Below, piece by piece: positions 16,061 through 26,520 of a stretch of 64,000 nt of DNA. Source of the stretch: Stenotrophomonas sp. UBA7346. GTDB lineage: Bacteria; Pseudomonadota; Gammaproteobacteria; Xanthomonadales; Xanthomonadaceae. The translations under genes were made by a program, and so were the position numbers. A model generated the notes under the pieces. The model was not told the DNA's origin. It did no database searches and worked only from the letters and a program-made list of their open reading frames with translations. Every line of letters starts with the position of its first letter. Position 1 is the first letter of the stretch. The stretch is from NCBI GenBank assembly GCA_002471015.1, contig DKPB01000049.1, positions 6,022 to 70,021 of the forward strand, in the 5' to 3' direction.

Positions 16061-17274
16061 CAGTCGCGCATGAGGGTGTAGGCCACCGCCGCAACGACCA
16101 GCACCGAGGCGCTGATGACGGCGCTCCGCCCGAACAGGCTGCGATAGACCCAACTGGGGCCGGCGCGGCCATGGCGCGCGGCGTCGCGGGCCAGCATCAA
16201 GGCCATGGTGCGGGGCAGGGTGACCAGGTATTGGTAGTTCAGCGCGATCATGCCCGCTGCCAGCAATATCAGCCCGGCCGAGGTGCCCAGGCGCAGCACG
16301 ATGCCCGCCAGCGAAGTGATGCAGAACAGCAGGGCGGTGAGGGTGTGCAGGCGCATGAAGCGCAGCACCTGCTTGCGTTCGGCAGGCGTGTCGGCGAAGT
16401 GCAGCAGATACAGGCTGGAGAGGAACGCCGCCAGCGTGCCGAAGAACATCGCGCCCAGCACCACCCACATGTCGAAGGGGTTGGGGAATACGGTATTCAT
16501 GGTGGCCCCCAGGCCCCCTGCTGCCGCACCGCCGAGTGCGCTGTTGGCACCCAGCCCGCCGAGCCCCGCCTTGCCGGCGCTGCCGCCCGCTACGCCCAGC
16601 GATGTGGACAGGATGACGGCGCTGGCGGTGCCGGGGGCGGCCAGCATCAGGGTCGAGCTGACGAGGGCCGCAAATGCGGCGCCCGGTGCGGTACTGCGGG
16701 CAAACTCGCCAAAGCGCTTGAGCATTTCCTCGCGCACGCTGGCCCGCGCACGCGACAGGCGCTTGCGCACGGCTGCGTCGCTGAGCCCCAGCAGCGTGGC
16801 GACCTGCTGTGAGCTCTGTCCCTCGCGGTAATAGAGCAGCAGGGTCTCGCGGCTGTCTTCGGGCAGGGCGGAAATGATTTCCTCGGCCACCATCTCCTCC
16901 TCCACCCGCGCCATCGCATCGGCGCCGTTGGGGGCAGGATCGGCGGCCATGCTGATGGCGATATCGGCGGCCTGACCGCTGAGCGGGCGGTTGCGGTTGG
17001 CGCGCAGCCAATCACGCGCCAGGTTGCGGGTGATCTGCCGCAGCCAGGGCAGGAAGCTGGAGGTGTTGTTGAGCTGATTGAGTTGTTGCCAGGCCTTGAT
17101 GAAGGCCTCCTGGGCGATGTCCTCGCTGGCCTGCACATCGCGGGTGATGGCCAGGGCAATGGCGGTCACCGTGTTCTGGCACGCCATCACGATGCGGCCA
17201 TAGGACTGCGTGCAGCCCTTGCGGGCTGCCGGCAGCTCGTTGTGCAGCATGCTATCCAGCGCTTCGGTGCTCAT
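16060..17274 (-). CDS. ECF-type sigma-70 factor fused to a C-terminal membrane domain
   Basis: A 404-residue fusion. Residues about 20-185 are a sigma-70 family factor: region 2 (VQASEDIAQEAFIKAWQQL and SSFLPWLRQITRNLARDWLR) and region 4 (ALPEDSRETLLLYY, SSQQVATLLGLSDAAVRKRL). A Gly/Ala-rich hydrophobic linker (about 185-245) leads to about four transmembrane helices (near 250-272, 290-312, 314-335 and 380-398). The membrane part could hold the sigma domain at the inner membrane and control its release, as a built-in anti-sigma; that is inference. ATG 17274 is used because the preceding residues of the longer frame look non-coding. No separate anti-sigma gene is adjacent. The next gene, 60 bp upstream, encodes another membrane-tethered protein. 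Confidence 0.82.
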   Translation of the reverse strand: MSTEALDSMLHNELPAARKGCTQSYGRIVMACQNTVTAIALAITRDVQASEDIAQEAFIKAWQQLNQLNNTSSFLPWLRQITRNLARDWLRANRNRPLSGQAADIAISMAADPAPNGADAMARVEEEMVAEEIISALPEDSRETLLLYYREGQSSQQVATLLGLSDAAVRKRLSRARASVREEMLKRFGEFARSTAPGAAFAALVSSTLMLAAPGTASAVILSTSLGVAGGSAGKAGLGGLGANSALGGAAAGGLGATMNTVFPNPFDMWVVLGAMFFGTLAAFLSSLYLLHFADTPAERKQVLRFMRLHTLTALLFCITSLAGIVLRLGTSAGLILLAAGMIALNYQYLVTLPRTMALMLARDAARHGRAGPSWVYRSLFGRSAVISASVLVVAAVAYTLMRD

Positions 17275-17334
17275 CGACAGGCCTCGTTGACGGTACTGCC
17301 AGACAGGACGCACGCCGGCGCCGGATGTGACCGC

Positions 17335-17892
17335 TTATTTTTCTGGTGGCGGAGCCGGGGTTGCCGGTGCGGGGGCAGGGGTGTCGGGCTGGATGCGTAC
17401 ACGGAAGCCGTCCTCACCATCCGTGCCAGGTTGCACCTGTGGTGTGGTCGGGGCTGTTGCCGCCGGTGCGGTCGCCGTGGGGCTGGCGGCCGGCGCGGGG
17501 GCCGAGCGATGCCGCAGCATGATCACCAGGGCCACGCCGGCAATCACCACCAGCAGGGCGATGCGGATACGCCAGGCCCAGCCACGGCCCGCGCCCGCAT
17601 CGGCCGGTGTCTCGCGGAAGGCGTATTCAGCGGTGGGATGGTCGCGGCGGGTGGTGTCGAGCAGTCGCTTTTCGCGCAGGATCTCGCGTGCACGCGGCTG
17701 GTCGTTGGCGTGTACCACCCAGACCGAGGGCAGGTTCTCGTTGTTGACCTTGTCGGTATAGCTGAACTGGCCACGGCGCTTGCTGTGGTAGGAGCGGCCG
17801 TTGGTGACGCGGACTTCGATGCCCGCATCGCGCAGGATCTGTGCCACGCCTTCGGCATTTTCGACGCGCTGGCTGCTGAAAATCTTGCGCAT
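17335..17892 (-). CDS. DUF2007-like protein with transmembrane helix and Pro-rich tail
   Basis: A 185-residue protein. The first 70 residues (MRKIFSSQRVENAEGVAQIL through SVWVVHANDQPRAREIL) fit the DUF2007 'putative signal transducing' fold: two beta-alpha units with a flexible loop. One transmembrane helix follows (about 108-126, WRIRIALLVVIAGVALVIML), then a disordered Ala/Pro/Thr-rich tail that would face the periplasm, with a more ordered DGFRVRIQPD inside it. The function is unknown. It begins 3 bp after the tesB stop and is probably co-transcribed with it. Confidence 0.7.
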   Translation of the reverse strand: MRKIFSSQRVENAEGVAQILRDAGIEVRVTNGRSYHSKRRGQFSYTDKVNNENLPSVWVVHANDQPRAREILREKRLLDTTRRDHPTAEYAFRETPADAGAGRGWAWRIRIALLVVIAGVALVIMLRHRSAPAPAASPTATAPAATAPTTPQVQPGTDGEDGFRVRIQPDTPAPAPATPAPPPEK

Positions 17893-17895
17893 GGT

Positions 17896-18807
17896 TCAGC
17901 CCTTGCTCGTTTCGTTGTCGTCGGGGGTGACGCGGATCAGCCCTTCCTGCGCGGTGCTGGCCACCAGTACGCCATCGCGGGTGTAGAACTGGCCACGTGC
18001 CAGCCCGCGCGAATCCTGCGCGCTGGGGCTGTCCAGCGAATACAGCAGCCAGTCGTCGGCGCGGAACGGGCGGTGGAACCAGATCGCATGGTCGAGCGAG
18101 GCCATCTGCACATGCGGCTGGTAGTAGCTGATGCCGTGCGGGAAGGTGGCCGTGCCGAGCAGATGGAAGTCGGAGGCATAGGCCAGCAGCGCCTGGTGCA
18201 GCTCCGGCGCATCGCCGATCTTCTCGTTCAGGCGCAGCCACACCTGGTGATAGGGCGGGCGCTTGGGCGGGTTCAGTTCGTCGCGCGGATAGACGTGGCG
18301 GAATTCAAACGGACCGCCGCGCGAAAGCCAGCGCTGCACCTTCACCGGCAAGCGCTCCAGCACATCGGCCGGCAGTGGACGGCTCGGCTCGATGTCCTCG
18401 GGCTGCGGCACATCCGGCATCTTGTGCTGGTGTTCGGCACCGCGCTCGGCCTGCTGGAACGAGGCCGCGCAGAAGAAGATCACCTTGCCGTGCTGGATGG
18501 CGGTGACCCGGCGCACCGAGAAGCTGCCCCCATCACGGGTGCGGTCCACGTCATAGACGATGGGGTGGTCGATGTTGCCGGCGCGCAGGAAATAAGCGTG
18601 CAGCGAATGCACGTGACGGCCGTTCTCGACCGTGGCCTGGGCGGCGGCCAGCGCCTGCCCCAGCACCTGCCCGCCGAACACGTATTTGGTGCCGATATCG
18701 CGGCTCTGGCCGCGGAACAGGTTGTCCTCCAGCCGCTCGAGCGACAGCAGGTCAATCAGTTCGGAGACCACGGGTTCGGGCGTGTTGGACAAGGCGGCGG
18801 CCTTCAT
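17896..18807 (-). CDS. tesB: Acyl-CoA thioesterase II (TesB)
   Basis: A cytoplasmic thioesterase of 303 residues with a double hot-dog fold that hydrolyses medium- and long-chain acyl-CoA. Diagnostic features: the N-terminal LIDLLSLERLEDNLFRGQS, then FGGQVLGQALAAAQATV, and HSLHAYFLRAGN with DGGSFSVRRVTAIQHGKVIF. In the second repeat, MASLDHAIWFHRPFRADDWLLY carries the catalytic Asp region, and SRGLARGQFYTRDGVLVAS closes the fold. Slightly longer than E. coli TesB (286). Its upstream side is the minisatellite region, so the promoter lies within or next to the tandem repeats. Confidence 0.95.
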   Translation of the reverse strand: MKAAALSNTPEPVVSELIDLLSLERLEDNLFRGQSRDIGTKYVFGGQVLGQALAAAQATVENGRHVHSLHAYFLRAGNIDHPIVYDVDRTRDGGSFSVRRVTAIQHGKVIFFCAASFQQAERGAEHQHKMPDVPQPEDIEPSRPLPADVLERLPVKVQRWLSRGGPFEFRHVYPRDELNPPKRPPYHQVWLRLNEKIGDAPELHQALLAYASDFHLLGTATFPHGISYYQPHVQMASLDHAIWFHRPFRADDWLLYSLDSPSAQDSRGLARGQFYTRDGVLVASTAQEGLIRVTPDDNETSKG

Positions 18808-18828
18808 TTCGACAGGCCGCGATTATAT

Positions 18829-18976
18829 AAGGCGAGGAGTGAGTTAAGAGGAGTGAGGAGTAAGAAGGGCGAGAAGTGAGTCAAGAGGAGTGAGGAGTAA
18901 GAAGGGCGAGAAGTGAGTCAAGAGGAGTGAGGAGCAAGAAGGGCGAGAAGTGAGTCAAGAGGAGTGAGGAGTAAGT
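18829..18976. repeat. 37-bp purine-rich tandem repeat (minisatellite), about four copies
   Basis: Repeats start at 18846, 18883, 18920 and 18957, exactly 37 bp apart, with a partial copy to the left. The unit is made of GAGGAGTGAGGAGTAAG and GGGCGAGAAGTGAGTC segments, almost all purine on this strand. Copies differ by only one or two bases, so expansion is recent. Lies directly upstream of tesB. Confidence 0.92.
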
Positions 18977-19031
18977 AAGGGCAACAGCCACAGCCACTCC
19001 ACGGCCACTGCAGGCTCCAGGTTCTTGCTCT

Positions 19032-19131
19032 TGCCCCTGCTTTTACTCTCTGCTCACTCCTGTTCACTCGTTTCTAGCTCCTGCCCCTGCTTTTACTCGT
19101 TGCTCACTCCTCTTCCCTCGTTCCTAGCTCT
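19032..19131. repeat. 50-bp pyrimidine-rich direct repeat, two copies plus a partial one
   Basis: TGCCCCTGCTTTTACTC begins at 19032 and again at 19082, giving a 50-bp period with a few mismatches and a third start at 19132. The reverse complement of the unit contains GAAGAGGAGTGAG, so this pyrimidine block is partly complementary to the 37-bp purine repeats 60 bp away. The stop codon of the enoyl-CoA hydratase gene falls inside it. Confidence 0.82.
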
Positions 19132-19906
19132 TGCCCAGGCGAGCCGCCAGGGCCTGCAAGGCGCCCTGCGCATCCGGCGAGAACCAGGCCTCGACGAAGC
19201 GTTCCAGCTGGATGTGTTCGGCCTGCATGGCCTCGTGCAGGTCGGCGCGGGCGATGGCGCGGGTCTGCAGCATCGGCTGCGGCGGCAGCTTGAGTTGGGC
19301 CTGCAGCCAGCCGATGGCGCGTTCGACCACCTGCGCTGCGCCGTCGGCCAATTCATCGACCAGGCCGATCTCCAGGGCGCGCTCGGCGCTGACCAACTGG
19401 CCGCCGGTCAGCAAGACGCCGGCACGGTGGTGGCCGACCACACGGCGCATCAGGCGCTGGATGCCTTCCGGCGCGACCAGGCCCACCTGTACCTCGTTCA
19501 GGCCGATCACATAGGGCTTGGCCGGGTCGGCGCTGCGCGCCATCACCCGGTAGTCGCAGCACAGTGCCAGCACACAACCGCCGGCCGGCGAGTGACCGGT
19601 CAGCGCGGCGACCACCGGCACGCGGCTTTCGGCCAATGCACGTGCAGCGCCGAAGAAAGCCTGCCAGCTGTCCATCAGCTTGCGCTTGTCATCGCCGTGC
19701 GAGAGCAGGTGTGGCACGTCCATGCCGCCGGTGAAGATACGCTCGCTGCCGGACAGCACGATGCCGTGCACGTCGTCGGCCATCGCAAGGGTGACGGCGG
19801 CAATCAGTGCACGGCAAAGTTCGGTATCCAGCGCGTTGACCGGCGGCCGCGCCAGGCGCAGTTCACGGATGGGGCCATGGTTGATCACTTCGATGAGCGT
19901 GGTCAT
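19124..19906 (-). CDS. Enoyl-CoA hydratase/isomerase family protein
   Basis: A 260-residue crotonase-fold protein. Oxyanion-hole segments are GSERIFTGGMDVPHL (about 55-70) and AALTGHSPAGGCVLALCCDYRVM (about 100-122), with the usual substrate-pocket helix EVQVGLVAPEGIQRLMRR. The catalytic Glu of true hydratases is not obvious at the usual places, so it may be an isomerase or a specialised member. The ATG at 19906 (MTTLIEVINHGPIRELRLARP) gives the expected length; the longer frame runs through the divergent copper-chaperone gene and is not real. The last codons lie in the pyrimidine-rich repeat. Confidence 0.88.
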   Translation of the reverse strand: MTTLIEVINHGPIRELRLARPPVNALDTELCRALIAAVTLAMADDVHGIVLSGSERIFTGGMDVPHLLSHGDDKRKLMDSWQAFFGAARALAESRVPVVAALTGHSPAGGCVLALCCDYRVMARSADPAKPYVIGLNEVQVGLVAPEGIQRLMRRVVGHHRAGVLLTGGQLVSAERALEIGLVDELADGAAQVVERAIGWLQAQLKLPPQPMLQTRAIARADLHEAMQAEHIQLERFVEAWFSPDAQGALQALAARLGKS

Positions 19907-19942
19907 GCTGCGGTTTCTCGAACGGCAAGGAGTCGTGGCCTG

Positions 19943-20383
19943 ATGATAACCAAACCATTCGTGTGCGTACTGTTGGCAACGCTGGCCGGGCCGGTGGTTG
20001 CCGCGCCGGGCTGTGTGAGTGTGGAACAGGGTTGGGTGCGGTTGACCCCGGGGGCGATGCGGATGGCGGCGGGCTTTGCGCGTATCCGCAACGGCTGTGC
20101 CAGCGAGGTGGTGGTGATTGGCGCGGGCAGCAAGGCCTTTGGCGATGTATCGCTGCATGAAACCACGGTGGCGGATGGCGTCAGCCGGATGCGTGAGATC
20201 GATCGCTTGCCGATTGCCGCGGGCGCATCGGCCGAGCTGAAGCCCGGCGGTCTGCACTTGATGCTGATGCAACCGGAAGTGCCGCTGGCGGAAGGCGCAC
20301 AGTTGCCGTTGCGGCTGAGTCTGGAAGATGGAACCAAGGTCGACGGAACGCTGCAGGTACGGCGCGACGCGCCTGCGCGTTGA
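19943..20383 (+). CDS. Periplasmic PCu(A)C copper chaperone
   Basis: A 146-residue exported protein: a signal peptide (FVCVLLATLAGPVVA) followed by a cupredoxin-like PCuAC domain. The Cu(I)-binding pattern H-x10-M-x21-H-x-M is exact: His72, Met83, His105 and Met107. Such proteins deliver Cu(I) to the CuA or CuB sites of cytochrome oxidase or buffer periplasmic copper. Mature-part Cys residues at 24 and 52 may form a disulfide. Transcribed divergently from the enoyl-CoA hydratase; it ends 1 bp before the convergent AraC gene. No oxidase genes are nearby. Confidence 0.9.
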   Translation: MITKPFVCVLLATLAGPVVAAPGCVSVEQGWVRLTPGAMRMAAGFARIRNGCASEVVVIGAGSKAFGDVSLHETTVADGVSRMREIDRLPIAAGASAELKPGGLHLMLMQPEVPLAEGAQLPLRLSLEDGTKVDGTLQVRRDAPAR

Positions 20384-21247
20384 TCAGGCCTCGGCCTGCT
20401 TCAACCAGTCGCGCGGTGACATTCCGGTTCTGGAGGCGAACACGCGCGAAAGCGCCGAGGCATTGGCATAGCCCAGCTCATCGGCCAGCGTCTTGATCGG
20501 TCGGCCCTGCCGCAGCCGGCGCTGGGCCAGTGCGATGCGCCAATCGGTGAGGTAGTCCAGCGGCGTCTGCCCGACGATGTCGCGAAAACTGTTGGCAAAC
20601 GCGGTGCGCGACATGCCGGCTTGTTCGGCCAGGCTGGTGAGTGTCCAGCTTTCGCCGGGGCGATCGTGCATTGCCGCCAAGGCACGCGACAGGCGTGCAT
20701 CCGACAGCCCGGTGATGAAGCCGGCGGGTATTCCTGCTTCCTGCGGATGATCGAGCAGCCAGCGCAGCAGCTGGATGACCACGACTTCGAACAGACGATC
20801 GGTGAGCAGGCGTTGGCCGCAGCGGACGTTGTCGGTCTCGTTGAACAGCAGTTCCAGCGTCATTGCCAGGCCGGGGATACGTGCCAGCGGCAATGCGATC
20901 AACGAGGGCAGGCCGCGCACCAGTGGGTGCGCAATGCCGCCATCGAAGTCCAGGCGAGCGCAGGTGAAATCGGCGCCCTCGCGTGGCGGGTTGTGGAAGC
21001 GATGGCTGAACGGTCGCGGATAGAACAGCAGGGTCGGTTCCTCGAAGTGCATCGAGGCCGGGATATCGCGGCTGCCGGGATGGCTGACCTCGAGCCGGCC
21101 ACGCCGCAGCACGTGCAGGTAGGCGTGGCCTTCACCTGCATCGAAGCTGGTCAGTCCGCATAGCGGACCGGAGTGGAACAGTTGGGCCTGGAAGCGGAAA
21201 TTTTCCAGGACGCCTGCCAGGCGATCCACGGGCGGGAGGCTGCTCAT
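20384..21247 (-). CDS. AraC family transcriptional regulator with cupin sensor
   Basis: A 287-residue regulator. The N-terminal half is a cupin-type ligand domain (VLRRGRLEVSHPGSRDIPAS, LLFYPRPFSHRFHNP); the C-terminus has two helix-turn-helix units (WTLTSLAEQAGMSRTAFANSF and IKTLADELGYANASALSRVF) typical of the AraC_binding/cupin_6 subgroup. ATG 21247 (MSSLPPVDRLAG) is used. The divergent AhpD-like gene begins 117 bp away, and a direct repeat in the gap (21250-21286) has the spacing expected of AraC half-sites, so it probably controls that gene. Confidence 0.9.
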   Translation of the reverse strand: MSSLPPVDRLAGVLENFRFQAQLFHSGPLCGLTSFDAGEGHAYLHVLRRGRLEVSHPGSRDIPASMHFEEPTLLFYPRPFSHRFHNPPREGADFTCARLDFDGGIAHPLVRGLPSLIALPLARIPGLAMTLELLFNETDNVRCGQRLLTDRLFEVVVIQLLRWLLDHPQEAGIPAGFITGLSDARLSRALAAMHDRPGESWTLTSLAEQAGMSRTAFANSFRDIVGQTPLDYLTDWRIALAQRRLRQGRPIKTLADELGYANASALSRVFASRTGMSPRDWLKQAEA

Positions 21248-21249
21248 CT

Positions 21250-21286
21250 GTATCAATTGGTTTGTTTGTTGTACTGATCGTATCAA
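21250..21286. promoter_or_regulatory. Direct repeat, candidate AraC-type binding site
   Basis: GTATCAA occurs at 21250-21256 and 21280-21286, 30 bp apart (about three helical turns), immediately upstream of the AraC gene and in the shared gap with the AhpD-like gene. Direct half-sites on one face of the helix are usual for AraC proteins. Confidence 0.45.
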
Positions 21287-21363
21287 ATCGTTCGGATCAG
21301 GGCGGGATACTTCTTTCACGGGCTGATGGCCCGGCAAGCATCCCAACCGATCAGGAGATCGCC

Positions 21364-21897
21364 ATGTCACGCATCAATCTTGAAACCCAGACCGTCCCCG
21401 CCGCCAGCCAGCCGCTGCTGGCACAGATCCACCAGGCCTTCGGCGCGACGCCGAACATGTTCAAGGCAGTGTCCAATTCCCCGGCTGCACTGCAGAGCAT
21501 GTGGGCTGCGTTCGGCGCACTGGGCAAGGGCAGCCTTGGCAGCAAGCTCGGCGAGCAGATCGCCGTTGCCATCGCCAACCGCAACAGTTGCGAGTACTGC
21601 CTGGCCGCGCACACCGTGTTGGGGCAGAAGGCCGGCGCCAGTGCGGCCGAGATGACGTCGGCACAGTCGGGCCAGTCCGAAGACGCGCGCACTGCGGCGG
21701 CATTGCGCTTTGCGCTGAAAGTAGTGGAGCGGCGTGCGCAGCTGGACGATGCCGATGTGGCGGCGCTGCGGAGTGCGGGCTTCGGTGACGAGCAGATCGT
21801 CGAGATTCTTGCCCATGTGGCGTTGAACCTGTTCACCAACTACATCAACGTGGCGCTGGATGTGCCGGTGGATTTTCCGAAGGTGGCGTTGAAGTAA
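21364..21897 (+). CDS. Carboxymuconolactone decarboxylase family protein (AhpD-like)
   Basis: A 177-residue all-helical protein with the AhpD-like redox motif C-x-x-C-x3-H: Cys76, Cys79 and His83 in NRNSCEYCLAAHTVLG. Members act as thiol peroxidases or reductases, or as simple decarboxylases; the intact CxxC favours an antioxidant role. The N-terminus LLAQIHQAFGATPNMFKAVS is typical of the peroxidase-related subfamily. Divergent from the AraC regulator. Its transcript would end in the palindromes at 21947-22070. Confidence 0.88.
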   Translation: MSRINLETQTVPAASQPLLAQIHQAFGATPNMFKAVSNSPAALQSMWAAFGALGKGSLGSKLGEQIAVAIANRNSCEYCLAAHTVLGQKAGASAAEMTSAQSGQSEDARTAAALRFALKVVERRAQLDDADVAALRSAGFGDEQIVEILAHVALNLFTNYINVALDVPVDFPKVALK

Positions 21898-21946
21898 GGC
21901 AGTGAATGCGGGCAGGTTGAGGCCACGCTCGCAACTGCAGATCAAG

Positions 21947-22070
21947 CCCCTCTCCCTCCGGGAGAGGGGTTGGGGAGAGGGTAGGAGCGAAGCACCGCGC
22001 TGCCCGCAACGCCAGCGCTGAACCGACCCTCATCCGCCCCTTCGGGGCACCTTCTCCCGGAGGGAGAAGG
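21947..22070. repeat. Pair of palindromic intergenic repeats between convergent genes
   Basis: A perfect dyad CCCCTCTCC-n5-GGAGAGGGG (21947-21969) and, about 80 bp on, CGCCCCTTCGGGGC followed by CCTTCTCCC/GGGAGAAGG (22036-22070). Both contain the same CTCCC/GGGAG logic in opposite order. They lie between the AhpD-like and thioesterase genes, which converge, and may work as terminators or as REP-like elements of a further family. Confidence 0.75.
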
Positions 22071-22081
22071 GTCAGGCGGGC

Positions 22082-22485
22082 TCAGCTCGAAGCACCCCGC
22101 ACAGCCTCCGGCAAGGGTGCACTCTTGCCGGTCTGCGTATCCATCCAGACCACCACCACGTTGCCGTCCGAATACAGCTTGCTGTCGTCGTTCTGGTCAA
22201 CGATGCGGTGACCAATCGTCACGCTACTGTTGCCCAGTCGCTCGACGAACAGTTCCACGACAATGTCGTTCGGCCACACGATCGGCAGGCGGTAGTTGAT
22301 GTTGGTATTGGCCACCACCGGCGCGATGCGGTCGCTCATCGACACGCCTTCCACGCCCAGCATCCAGCGCACGCGCGCTTCTTCCAGGTAGGACACGTAC
22401 TTGGCGTTGTTGACGTGGCCCATCGAGTCCATGTCGCGCCAACGCACGCTGATCGGCACGCGGGCCAGTTGCTTGTGTTCGTTGC

Positions 22486-22489
<4 letters not shown>
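22082..22489 (-). CDS. 4-hydroxybenzoyl-CoA thioesterase family (hot-dog) protein
   Basis: A 135-residue single hot-dog thioesterase. The acid-thioester motif RWRDMDSMGHVNNAKYVSYLEEAR (about 16-40) contains the nucleophile-positioning Asp and the helix HVNNAKY found in YbgC/FadM-like enzymes. WPNDIVVELFVERLGNSSVTIGHRI forms the central sheet. It hydrolyses an acyl-CoA; which one is not clear. Its start overlaps the uvrA stop by four bases (22486-22489), so translation may be coupled to uvrA, though the pairing has no obvious functional logic. Confidence 0.88.
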
Positions 22490-25449
<2,960 letters not shown>

Positions 25450-25651
25450 GGGAAATCCGATTTGGACCGCTGCCGGCTGGGCCGGTAGCAGGAGGTGTGG
25501 GGGCGTCGCTGACGGCAGTCAATCAGCCTAGCGGCCTTGTCATTTGGGGGCAATTGCCCGCCTTTGCCAGAGCCGGCGTGTTGCCGGGGCCGATCCGGGC
25601 GGCGGCCGCTGAACCGGGGTTCAGGCTGGAGGGGCCAGGGCAGGGGGTGGG

Positions 25652-25681
25652 TTGACCCAAGCTTGGTGCGGCCGGTAAAAT
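25652..25681 (+). promoter_or_regulatory. Candidate sigma-70 promoter of rplU-rpmA
   Basis: TTGACC (25652-25657), an 18-bp spacer and TAAAAT (25676-25681), 65 bp before the rplU ATG, in the non-coding gap between divergent uvrA and rplU. An AGAGGAAG ribosome binding site follows near 25730. Confidence 0.6.
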
Positions 25682-25745
25682 CCCGCTTCTGTCCGCCCTC
25701 GATGGCGGGCACGGCGACCACAATAACTACAGAGGAAGTCTGGTC

Positions 25746-26054
25746 ATGTACGCAGTTCTGGTAACTGGCGGTAAGCAGTACCGCGTCGTTCAGGGTGAAA
25801 CCCTGCGCGTGGAAAAACTCGAAGTCGAAGCCGGCAACGAGATCAAGTTCGACAACATCCTGATGCTCGGCGATGCCGATGGCATCAAGCTGGGTGACGC
25901 GCTGAAGGGCGCTTCGGTGACCGCCAAGGTTGTGGCCCACGGCCGCGCCGACAAGGTCCGGATCATCAAGTTCCGTCGCCGCAAGCACCACATGAAGCGT
26001 CAGGGTCACCGTCAGTACTACACCGAAATCGAAATCACCGGCATCGCCGGCTAA
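25746..26054 (+). CDS. rplU: 50S ribosomal protein L21
   Basis: A 102-residue large-subunit ribosomal protein that contacts 23S rRNA and L20. The full L21 pattern is present: MYAVLVTGGKQYRVVQGETL at the N-terminus, GDADGIKLG in the middle and the basic signature IIKFRRRKHHMKRQGHRQYY followed by TEIEITGI. Length matches the family. It is first in the conserved rplU-rpmA-obgE order, with 19 bp to rpmA. Confidence 0.98.
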   Translation: MYAVLVTGGKQYRVVQGETLRVEKLEVEAGNEIKFDNILMLGDADGIKLGDALKGASVTAKVVAHGRADKVRIIKFRRRKHHMKRQGHRQYYTEIEITGIAG

Positions 26055-26073
26055 TTGCTAAGGAGAATCCGTC

Positions 26074-26334
26074 ATGGCACATAAAAAGGGCGTAGGTTCC
26101 TCGCGCAACGGTCGCGATTCCAACCCGAAATACCTCGGCGTCAAGATCTTCGGTGGCCAGGCCATCGAAGCTGGCAACATCATCGTGCGTCAGCGCGGCA
26201 CCCAGTTCCACCCGGGTACCGGCGTCGGCCTGGGCCGTGACCACACGCTGTTCGCGCTGGTCGATGGCAAGGTTGAGTTCACGGTGAAGGGTGCCAACAA
26301 GCGCCGCACCGTCAACGTCGTCACGGAAGCCTGA
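26074..26334 (+). CDS. rpmA: 50S ribosomal protein L27
   Basis: An 86-residue ribosomal protein whose N-terminus (MAHKKGVGSSRNGRDSNPKY) reaches the peptidyl-transferase centre. KIFGGQAIEAGNIIVRQRGT and FHPGTGVGLGRDHTLFAL are the standard L27 core. The ATG follows AAGGAGAATCCGTC, a strong ribosome binding site. A terminator follows the gene before obgE. Confidence 0.98.
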   Translation: MAHKKGVGSSRNGRDSNPKYLGVKIFGGQAIEAGNIIVRQRGTQFHPGTGVGLGRDHTLFALVDGKVEFTVKGANKRRTVNVVTEA

Positions 26335-26382
26335 TTCCGGACACGCAAGCCGCCCATGCTTCGGTGTGGGCTGCTGACGAGA

Positions 26383-26405
26383 GCCCCGCTTCGGCGGGGT
26401 TTTTC
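26383..26405 (+). terminator. Rho-independent terminator after rpmA
   Basis: A short GC stem (CCCCGC ... GCGGGG) with a 4-nt loop and five T residues. It would partly separate rplU-rpmA from obgE, which begins 116 bp on. Confidence 0.85.
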
Positions 26406-26520
26406 GTTGGTTGAAGAACATTTCGCGGGCATCCTGGCCCGTTTTCCCCGGCAGCGCCGGGGCCGGTAGAATCCAGCGGTCGGGCAGCTTGCCTGCCGCC
26501 ATCAGTGGGCAACCAGAATC

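Noticed and set aside
18829..18976. 37-bp repeats considered as a CRISPR array
   Set aside because: The repeats are directly adjacent with no unique spacers and no cas genes are near; they are a minisatellite.
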